Positions 23,482 through 29,498 of a stretch of DNA of 37,417 bases are shown piece after piece. The stretch is from positions 1 through 37,417 of the forward strand of contig CADATZ010000035.1 of NCBI GenBank assembly GCA_902791025.1, given 5' to 3'. Within the stretch, counting starts at the first letter, position 1; every line of letters starts with the position of its first letter. The DNA is from an uncultured Chloroflexota bacterium. Lineage in GTDB: Bacteria > Chloroflexota > Anaerolineae > Anaerolineales > Anaerolineaceae. The translations under genes and the position numbers were made by a program. The notes below the pieces were generated by a model, which was not told where the DNA came from, searched no databases, and worked only from the letters and a program-made list of their open reading frames with translations.

Positions 23482-24461
23482 CAGGCGGTCTCCCCGTCAC
23501 GGGCCTTGTCGCGTCCGCGGTAAAGGCCGGAGCGGATCACAAACGGATAAAGGATCTTGCAGAGCGGGATGCCGAGCAGGAGCGACGGCAGCAGCTGGTT
23601 CAGGAAGGTTGTCGGGAAGAAGGCCAGCGCGACAGCCTTCGGCGTAAGGCCGAACATCACATTGATGAAGATCGACGAAGCCACGATCAGCGCGCCGACG
23701 ATGCTGCCCCAGATCACGAATTCGATGATGCTGCGGCGCGTGGCGAGTCTCGCGTTGCTCACCAGGAGATAGGGGATGAAAGCGGTCAGGAAGTTCGTCA
23801 GCGCGCCCATGACCATGACGTGCGGGGCTGTTCCCTGCGTAAGGTCAGAGATCAGGTTGCCGAGCGTAATCCCGATGCATCCGGGGATGCCGAAAAGGAT
23901 GCCGAAGGGTGCCTGCAGCGCATTCGCAGGGCGCAGGAAAGTCCCCGGGGCCAGCTTGATAAAGCTCAGCGTCAGCAGCGCCGCCGCGTAAATCGCGGCA
24001 GTCATGACGATCAGGACCAGGTCGATCGTTGAGCTGCGCCTGCCGCTCTCCCGCGACGCCCTGAAGTCAATGACAGCGCCGATGACCAGGCAGGCGATAC
24101 CGATGATCAGGATGACCGCACCGGCCTTCATGCTGACCGGAAGATTCTCAGGCCCGGCCGTCATCAGCTTGCGCACGCCCATCAGGGCGTAAAGGGCGAT
24201 GACACCGCACAGGACACGAATTCCGGAGAAAACGGCCTTCTGTGAAGATTCCGCGTTCTGTGATGAGAATGCCAGAACGGCCGAACAGATGACCGCGGCT
24301 GCGATCAAACCGACAAGCACAAAACCGAAGTTCTGCACAGTACTTACAGCGTTGACCGTAAGGTTCCCGTTGTCAAACCACGGAAGGAACGCTCCCGCGA
24401 CTGCCAGCACGAGACCGATCAGGCTAAAAATCAGACCGCTTTTTTTAGATGAGCTTTGCAT
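23481..24461 (-). CDS. ECF substrate-binding component (EcfS) with an N-terminal four-helix extension
   Basis: A 326-residue membrane protein. Residues about 145-310 are an ECF S component: after helix 146-168 come FLRPANALQAPFGILFGIPG and LGNLISDLTQG, the Pro/Gly-rich loops seen in QueT- and HmpT-like S components. S components are usually 170-200 residues. Here residues 1-135 add about four more hydrophobic helices (9-27, 44-66, 79-97, 112-131), joined by a charged linker (RASRESGRRSS). The extension resembles no S-component part I know. AGGAGG lies eight bases before ATG 24461. The substrate is unknown; the flanking isomerase and phosphorylase point to a modified nucleoside or its base/sugar part. 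Confidence 0.82.
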   Translation of the reverse strand: MQSSSKKSGLIFSLIGLVLAVAGAFLPWFDNGNLTVNAVSTVQNFGFVLVGLIAAAVICSAVLAFSSQNAESSQKAVFSGIRVLCGVIALYALMGVRKLMTAGPENLPVSMKAGAVILIIGIACLVIGAVIDFRASRESGRRSSTIDLVLIVMTAAIYAAALLTLSFIKLAPGTFLRPANALQAPFGILFGIPGCIGITLGNLISDLTQGTAPHVMVMGALTNFLTAFIPYLLVSNARLATRRSIIEFVIWGSIVGALIVASSIFINVMFGLTPKAVALAFFPTTFLNQLLPSLLLGIPLCKILYPFVIRSGLYRGRDKARDGETA

Positions 24462-24505
24462 TGAAACACCTCCTGAAAAATTATTTGCTTTTACCGATGA
24501 CAGAC

Positions 24506-25576
24506 TTACCGGACTCCGGTCTGAAAAGGATCCCGGTACTCCGTATCATGGTATTTATAGATCAACCGGGCCGGGAAGATTCCCCGATCCGTTACGGCCG
24601 CCGATATATACTTGGGGGATGTGATGTCAAAAGCCGGATAATATCCCTTCGCGCCGTCGACGCTGGTACGCTGTCCGAGGCAGTGAAGGACCTCCTCCGG
24701 ATTTCTTTCCTCGACCGTGAGACTGCCCGGTCCGTAGCATCCCCTGACCGGCCCGTTATAGCCCAGCAGATAATACGGGATATCGTTGTCGAAGGCGGCC
24801 ATCGCGAGCGGATAGGTCCCGATCTTGTTCACGATATATCCGTCCATCGTGATCTTGTCAGCTGTGGAAACAAACACATTGGTTTTCCCGCACTGCATCA
24901 GATAAGCAGGCATATTGTCGGTAACCACGGTGACCGGGATCCCCATCTCGACGCAGGATTTTGCCGTCAGACGGGCTCCCTGCAGATAAGGGCGCGTTTC
25001 AGAGGCGAAGACCTGGATATCCTTTCCGTCTTCAGCGGCGTAATAAAGCATGTTGGCGAGCGCCGCCCCCGCAAAACAGATCGTCTGGATCCGGGCTCCG
25101 TCCGGGATCAGGTCTGCGGCATACCGGCCGGTGTCCCGCGCGATCCGGTTGCCCTCCTCGATCTGAGCGTACACATATTTCCGGATCATTTCCGGGACGT
25201 CTTCATTGGCATCGTAAGCCTCTTCGGCAGTTTTCATGCAGCCGTCCAGAACATATCCGATATCCCATCCGGTCGGCCGGGTGTGCAGCAGCCTGGTTTT
25301 TCCCTGTTCGAGCGCGGCAAAAAACGCTTCCCGGCTGTCACCCTCATGAGCCCTTGCATGCATGGACATGGCAAGTCCCGCAGCATAGGCGAGCGGGGGA
25401 GCGCCCTGGATCGTCATATTTTCAATCGCCAGTGCAACCGATTCAAGATCCGGGCAGGTCACATATTCCACTGAAAGCGGATATTTCCGGCGGTTGAGCA
25501 TATGGACAACGCCGTTTTCCATCCACAGCGTATTAAAACGGTCCGCAAGTGTAGCTTTTTTTCTTTCCAAAATCAT
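24506..25576 (-). CDS. MtnA-like sugar-1-phosphate isomerase (eIF2B-related family)
   Basis: A protein of up to 356 residues related to 5-methylthioribose-1-phosphate isomerase. The catalytic cysteine (C167, in QTICFAGAAL) and aspartate (D220, VTDNMPAYLM) are both present, as are ETRPYLQGARLTA and NKIGTYPLA. A conserved RGAPAIG near the N-terminus is changed to QGAPPLA (58-64), losing an arginine normally in the active site, so its substrate may differ from methylthioribose 1-phosphate; 5-deoxyribose or ribose 1-phosphates are alternatives. GGAG lies one base before ATG 25576 but seven bases before an in-frame TTG (25570), so the TTG may be the real start. It lies 21 bp after the symporter gene. 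Confidence 0.83.
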   Translation of the reverse strand: MILERKKATLADRFNTLWMENGVVHMLNRRKYPLSVEYVTCPDLESVALAIENMTIQGAPPLAYAAGLAMSMHARAHEGDSREAFFAALEQGKTRLLHTRPTGWDIGYVLDGCMKTAEEAYDANEDVPEMIRKYVYAQIEEGNRIARDTGRYAADLIPDGARIQTICFAGAALANMLYYAAEDGKDIQVFASETRPYLQGARLTAKSCVEMGIPVTVVTDNMPAYLMQCGKTNVFVSTADKITMDGYIVNKIGTYPLAMAAFDNDIPYYLLGYNGPVRGCYGPGSLTVEERNPEEVLHCLGQRTSVDGAKGYYPAFDITSPKYISAAVTDRGIFPARLIYKYHDTEYRDPFQTGVR

Positions 25577-25597
25577 TCTCCTTTCTATGTGTATACT

Positions 25598-27010
25598 TCA
25601 GCAGAGCAGTCCTGCCAATTTCCAATAAGGGATCGAGAGGGCGATCGCGAGTAACGCCGCCCCGAAATAAAGCAGCGCGTACCGGACTCTGTATTTTCCG
25701 GTCCAGCCTTTCTCTCCCAGCGTCGTTTCCCCGATCAGAAGGAACATATTCTGATAGCGCAGGAAGAAGGAACAGATCACAAACGAAAGCACCGGGATCC
25801 AGACAAAAGGATGGATCCCATACAGCTGCCGGAACTGCGGAAGGACCGGCGCCAGCACGATGACAGTCGGCGTCAGAAGCGCCACATCCACAAAACGCCA
25901 GGCAAAAAGGAGCAGCATCATCAGCAGGATCAGCACGACAGGGCTGTTGATGTCAGAGAACAGCGGCAGAAGGATCCCCGAAAACCACTCGGAAACGCCT
26001 GAATACGAGAATATTTCGCCGATGCTCATCGTTGCTCCGACAAAAAGCACGATATTCCAGGAAATGCCGCACGCGATCTCCTTCGTCCGGATGACGCCGA
26101 AAACGCAGAGAATGAAGAATCCGAACAGGCAGACCGCCGCGTCCGGAATCCCATGCAGGGAACCGGTCGCCAGAAGCAGAAAGCTTCCGGACAGAACAGC
26201 CAGTGTCACTTTTTCATCACGGCTGAACTGCGGAAGCTTCCTGTAGACATCAAGAAATGCGCCGCTTGAAAGCTGAACCGGTTTCGAGTGCCGAAGCATC
26301 AATAAACTGCCGATGATCAGACAGGCTGTGACAAGCACTGTAGGGAATAAAGCCGCACTGCACCATCCCGCAAAAGAGATTTCCGGGAAATTGCCGACCG
26401 TGCCGAATATGCCGGTAAGGACCGGTCCGAGCAGTGATCCGGTCGGCCACCCGATTCCCGGAATGACCATCATTGCCCAGGCGGCCAGGAGAAGGACTGA
26501 GCGCTCCTTTGAACCCTCCGGGAACCCGCACAGTTCAATGCAGTTCAGCGCCAGCGGCATCGCAAGGACGACACGCACCGTGATCGACGGCGTCATGATC
26601 GAAAGAATGATCCCGATCAAGGTCCATGTCAGCACAAGCGAGGTATAGCTCACCTTCCTTATGCTTTTCAGAAGAAGAAAGGATATCCTTTTGCCGAGTC
26701 CCGTTTTCTGGAGCGCATAACCGAAAAACAGGGCAGGGACCATCGTCCAGACAGAAGACTGCGAAAAACCTGCAAAGACGACACCCGCAGGAAGGCCCGA
26801 TGCGAGCATATATGCAAACAAAAAGCAGGAAGCGGCACCGACAGAGATACCGCACGGTTCAAGGATCCAAAGGCCCGTTGTCAGCAGCATGCCGGTCAAT
26901 GCCCGATGTCCCCGGATATCCAGTGAAGGACGAAACGGCAGAAAACACATCAGCATGATTCCCGCTGCTGCAAATAATCCGTATGTGATTACTCTCCAGT
27001 GTTTTTTCAT
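25598..27010 (-). CDS. DASS/SLC13-type anion symporter
   Basis: A 470-residue membrane protein with 11-12 helices of the ion-transporter superfamily that includes DASS (SLC13) carriers. The two hairpin motifs are recognisable: SITVRVVLAMPLALN in the first half (usually SNT) and FVDVALLTPTVIVLAPV in the second (usually SNTAT). Family members take up dicarboxylates, sulfate or related anions with Na+. Both motifs deviate from consensus, so the substrate is not predictable. AAAGG lies seven to eight bases before ATG 27010. It is the first gene of the ECF/phosphorylase operon, so it may bring in a partner substrate or export an acidic end product. Confidence 0.83.
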   Translation of the reverse strand: MKKHWRVITYGLFAAAGIMLMCFLPFRPSLDIRGHRALTGMLLTTGLWILEPCGISVGAASCFLFAYMLASGLPAGVVFAGFSQSSVWTMVPALFFGYALQKTGLGKRISFLLLKSIRKVSYTSLVLTWTLIGIILSIMTPSITVRVVLAMPLALNCIELCGFPEGSKERSVLLLAAWAMMVIPGIGWPTGSLLGPVLTGIFGTVGNFPEISFAGWCSAALFPTVLVTACLIIGSLLMLRHSKPVQLSSGAFLDVYRKLPQFSRDEKVTLAVLSGSFLLLATGSLHGIPDAAVCLFGFFILCVFGVIRTKEIACGISWNIVLFVGATMSIGEIFSYSGVSEWFSGILLPLFSDINSPVVLILLMMLLLFAWRFVDVALLTPTVIVLAPVLPQFRQLYGIHPFVWIPVLSFVICSFFLRYQNMFLLIGETTLGEKGWTGKYRVRYALLYFGAALLAIALSIPYWKLAGLLC

Positions 27011-27050
27011 CTGCCGGCCTTTATCTTTTTAATTGGATGTGGTACAATCT

Positions 27051-27063
27051 TACTAATTTAGTA
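27051..27063. promoter_or_regulatory. Candidate TetR-family operator
   Basis: TACTAA-T-TTAGTA is a perfect 13-bp palindrome. The flanks extend the symmetry imperfectly (ACAA on one side, TTGT on the other, about ten bases out). It lies between the candidate promoter and the first gene of the operon, opposite a divergent TetR-family gene. This is the usual arrangement for autogenous or local TetR repression. Confidence 0.5.
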
Positions 27064-27087
27064 CGTTTGTTACAATCGATAAAAAAT

Positions 27088-27116
27088 ATGCTAATACCAT
27101 CCGAAAATATTGTCAA
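27088..27116 (-). promoter_or_regulatory. Candidate promoter of the ECF/phosphorylase operon
   Basis: On the minus strand a perfect TTGACA (27116-27111) is followed after 17 bp by TAGCAT (27093-27088), four of six consensus matches. The transcript would start near 27080 and carry a leader of about 70 bases that includes the 27051-27063 palindrome. Confidence 0.55.
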
Positions 27117-27212
27117 GAGTGAATGAACAAATCTTTTACGTTTCAGAATTTTTCAAAAGCGGAAATATGAATGAATACAGCCGGCCGGGATAATCATCGC
27201 AGCAGCAGCAAA

Positions 27213-27253
27213 TTTATTTTGCAGTTTCCCCAAGCAGCAGCCTGCAAAATAAA
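27213..27253. repeat. 12-bp inverted repeat with 17-base loop
   Basis: TTTATTTTGCAG (27213-27224) and CTGCAAAATAAA (27242-27253) are perfect inverted copies. Neither strand has a T run after the stem, so it is not a standard terminator. It lies upstream of the TetR-family gene and could be a second operator or a leader structure. The loop and left flank contain GCAGCAG triplets. Confidence 0.5.
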
Positions 27254-27384
27254 AAAGAGAACGGAAAATTATTTTATAATGTGTATAACTACAAGCATTC
27301 AAAAGGGAAACAGACTGTCATTTCCGCAGTAAATTTCTTATTATGCGCTGTCTTATACCAGCAGACAAGTTTTTAAGGAGACCT

Positions 27385-28017
27385 ATGCTCAATTCAGAAT
27401 ATGCACGACAAAGAATTATTGAAGCCGCTTTTGATCTTTTCGGCAGGATCGGCTACTCCGGAACAACCGTACGAATGATCTCAAATCAGGCGGACGTCTC
27501 ACTGTCAGCGATTCCCTACTATTTCGAAAACAAGGAAAACCTGTATGTGCACGTTGTCAATATCGCGGCGAATGATTTCCGTCAGTACTTTTCTGAAATA
27601 ACAGAAAGAACCAATTTTTTTCTCAGTTCTTCGGAGAATGACCAGCACCAGGCAAGAGAACTGCTTCTCGCTTTCATTAATAAACACATTGATTATGTGT
27701 TTGATCCCGCGAATGATAAACACCTGCGGCTCTTTTTTCAGATCCGCTATTCACAGGATGCGCCGGTGCCGGAGATCGACCAGCCCGGGCTGACAACAAT
27801 CCATCCGATAGCAAAGCTTCTCCGTGTCAACAAGCCGTCCCTTTCAGAAGATGAATCCATTATTCTGGCCTATTCGATGGTCGGGGAACAGCTGTTCTTC
27901 TTCTACCACCGGCCCAGCATTCTGGCACAGCTGCACCAGGCTGAATATACGGAGGAGACTGTCCGCAAAATCCGGGGCAGCCTCATTAAAAAGCTTGAAT
28001 TAGTGCTTGAAAATTAA
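27385..28017 (+). CDS. TetR/AcrR-family transcriptional regulator
   Basis: A 210-residue one-component regulator of normal length. Residues 6-55 form the TetR_N helix-turn-helix domain: RQRIIEAAFDLFGRIGYSGT, then ISNQADVSLSAIPYYFENKE and LY. The ligand domain (60-210) is not assignable; it contains a CecR-like hydrophobic segment (IILAYSMVGEQLFFFYHRP). ATG 27385 follows AAGGAG by four bases; the open frame adds 14 codons upstream. It is transcribed away from the symporter-ECF operon and is the likely controller of that operon through the palindrome at 27051-27063. Confidence 0.9.
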   Translation: MLNSEYARQRIIEAAFDLFGRIGYSGTTVRMISNQADVSLSAIPYYFENKENLYVHVVNIAANDFRQYFSEITERTNFFLSSSENDQHQARELLLAFINKHIDYVFDPANDKHLRLFFQIRYSQDAPVPEIDQPGLTTIHPIAKLLRVNKPSLSEDESIILAYSMVGEQLFFFYHRPSILAQLHQAEYTEETVRKIRGSLIKKLELVLEN

Positions 28018-28039
28018 TTCACATTGGAATGAATTTTAA

Positions 28040-28211
28040 AAAAATTCTTTAGGTAATCATTATTCTTTTACCACCGGCAATACAGCTTTACCAGCAGAAT
28101 ACAGCACAACTGCATTGTCAAGCCCGAAGCAAATGCCAACAAATAAGATCCGGATAAATCATACATCAAAGCAGTTTGCATCCCGTCGGCTAAAGCCAAT
28201 GAGGTTTCAAC
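28040..28211 (+). mobile_element. Probable IS605/TnpB-type element right-end relic
   Basis: After the last stop at 28037-28039 the plus frame reads GNTALPAEYSTTALSSPK and later INHTSKQFASRRLKPMRF, similar in style to the low-complexity C-terminal tails of IS605-family OrfB (TnpB) proteins. The segment CCGTCGGCTAAAGCC (28181-28195) forms a small stem (GGCT-AA-AGCC) and is followed by GAGGTTTCAAC ending at 28211. A stem plus terminal TTCAAC is how many IS605-type right ends, and the omega-RNA 3' scaffolds they encode, finish. No left end or TnpB core is present, so at most a truncated end remains. Confidence 0.4.
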
Positions 28212-28254
28212 CTCTTATATTTTTATAACCGAAAATTTAAAAATAAACTGATAA

Positions 28255-28289
28255 AATATCTTTCCTTTTATAATTAAGGAAAAGATATT
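28255..28289. promoter_or_regulatory. Inverted repeat covering the -10 box or ribosome site of the Fic gene
   Basis: AATATCTTTCCTT (28255-28267) and AAGGAAAAGATATT (28276-28289) are inverted copies with a single-base bulge and an 8-base loop. TATAAT (28269-28274) lies in the centre, and the only ribosome-site-like sequence (AAGGA) lies in the right arm, three bases before the ATG at 28293. It may be an operator over the promoter or, if transcription starts upstream, a hairpin hiding the ribosome site. Confidence 0.5.
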
Positions 28290-28292
28290 CGT

Positions 28293-29396
28293 ATGAAAGA
28301 TATAATCAATGATCCCTTCTCTGAATACATGAGGCAGGAAGATCCTGACCGCAGGAAACTTGCTCATGCCTGGCATACCGGAATCGGTTTACAGGCGGTT
28401 GACAGGTTGGAAACATCAGCTTATCTTCAGCAAACAGCCCGTGACAATATTGATGGAAAGATTACAATGGCGGAAGCCAATGATCTGATCACTCGTTATT
28501 ACGAGGAATCCCCCAAACATGATGTCGATCGTCATAAGGAGGCAGATCTGGTCTCAGCGCGAATAGCTGCAATTCTTTCGGAAGAAGCCTTTGTATTTTC
28601 CGTACCGCAATTAATTGGTATTCATGCGAGACTGTTCTCAGGCATATATGATCACGCGGGAAAACTGCGGGATTATAACATTTCCAAGAAGGAATGGGTT
28701 TTAAACGGCGCAACAGTGACCTACGGGGATGCTCAAAACCTGATGGATCTGCTTGCATATGACATCAGCGAAGAGAAAAAATACAGGTATCCATTTTCGA
28801 ATATATACGACATAATTCCGCACCTTGCTTCTTTCGTTGCCAACCTGTGGCAGATTCATGCTTTTGCAGAAGGAAATACGAGGACAACCGCAGTATTCTT
28901 TATAAAATATCTCCGGTCAATGGGTTTTCCAGTCACCAATGATATTTTTGCGAAGAATGCCTTGTATTTTCGGAATGCCTTGGTGCGGGCGAATTATACA
29001 GATTGGACTAAAGGAATCAGGGGAACTACCGAATACCTCGAACTATTCCTGAAGAATCTTTTAGCCGGAGAAAATAACGAGTTAAAAAACCGGTATCTCC
29101 ATATCCAATGGAATGTTGAGAAACAGGACATTGACGCAATAAATCAGGACATTGGCCAGGGAAAACAGGACATTGTATTACCAGATGTTCTCTCGGAAAG
29201 AACCAGAAAGAATATTCTTGCTTTGTTGGATTGCTTTGGATTTGATCAATATTTTGGAAGAACAGAGGTAATGGAAACACTTTCATTGACTGCTTCTCCG
29301 GCTTCAGCATTGATCAGGAAGATGTTGTCCTACAAGCTGATCGTTTCAATTTCGGGGCATGGAAAGGGAAAATATATTTTCAAAAACGGTGGTTGA
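28293..29396 (+). CDS. Fic-domain protein with N-terminal VbhA-like antitoxin region
   Basis: A 367-residue Fic protein, which would transfer AMP or a similar group to target proteins. The catalytic motif is IHAFAEGNTRTT with H189, F191, E193, G194, N195 and R197; the usual second arginine is replaced by A200, as in the GNTRTTAVF subgroup. Residues about 20-70 (IGLQAVDRLETSAYLQQTAR, then IDGKITMAEANDLI) resemble the VbhA antitoxin helix pair, but the inhibitory Ser-x-x-x-Glu-Gly appears as L-Q-A-V-D-R, so inhibition may be weak or absent. Residues 278-294 contain three QDI repeats. The C-terminal 70 residues resemble a winged helix. Composition is more AT-rich than the neighbours and an IS relic precedes it, suggesting transfer. 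Confidence 0.87.
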   Translation: MKDIINDPFSEYMRQEDPDRRKLAHAWHTGIGLQAVDRLETSAYLQQTARDNIDGKITMAEANDLITRYYEESPKHDVDRHKEADLVSARIAAILSEEAFVFSVPQLIGIHARLFSGIYDHAGKLRDYNISKKEWVLNGATVTYGDAQNLMDLLAYDISEEKKYRYPFSNIYDIIPHLASFVANLWQIHAFAEGNTRTTAVFFIKYLRSMGFPVTNDIFAKNALYFRNALVRANYTDWTKGIRGTTEYLELFLKNLLAGENNELKNRYLHIQWNVEKQDIDAINQDIGQGKQDIVLPDVLSERTRKNILALLDCFGFDQYFGRTEVMETLSLTASPASALIRKMLSYKLIVSISGHGKGKYIFKNGG

Positions 29397-29432
29397 GTGA
29401 ACTTCCCGGTCATGAATGACCGGGAAGTTCAC
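29397..29432 (+). terminator. Long hairpin directly after the Fic stop codon
   Basis: A 17-bp perfect stem (arms beginning GTGAACTTCCCGG, tip CATGAATG) starts immediately after the TGA. The T run (seven T residues) comes 12 bases after the stem, so termination efficiency is doubtful; the hairpin may mainly protect the 3' end or separate convergent genes. Confidence 0.65.
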
Positions 29433-29498
29433 AAATCCGACTCGTTTTTTTGAGGTACCCATACTATCGAGTTAAAGGCTACCTCAATTTCTGGTACA

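Larger units (their letters stand above)
27011..27384. other. Divergent regulatory region between symporter and TetR-family genes
   Basis: This 374-bp region holds no gene. It contains the candidate promoter (27088-27116) and palindrome (27051-27063) for the operon on the minus strand, a long-armed inverted repeat at 27213-27253, and a TATAAT at 27275-27280 that may belong to a plus-strand promoter of the regulator gene but has no convincing -35. Confidence 0.7.

Noticed and set aside
24449..25474. A 341-codon plus-strand open frame antisense to the MtnA-like gene
   Set aside because: The minus-strand protein has clear family motifs; the plus frame has none.
27011..27080. SAM or other riboswitch in the leader of the ECF/phosphorylase operon
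   Set aside because: The leader is only about 70 bases and shows no multi-stem fold or expression-platform terminator.
28022..28051. AT-rich hairpin after the TetR-family stop as a terminator (GAATTTTAAAAAAATTC)
   Set aside because: The stem is short and nearly all A-T; too weak to call a terminator.
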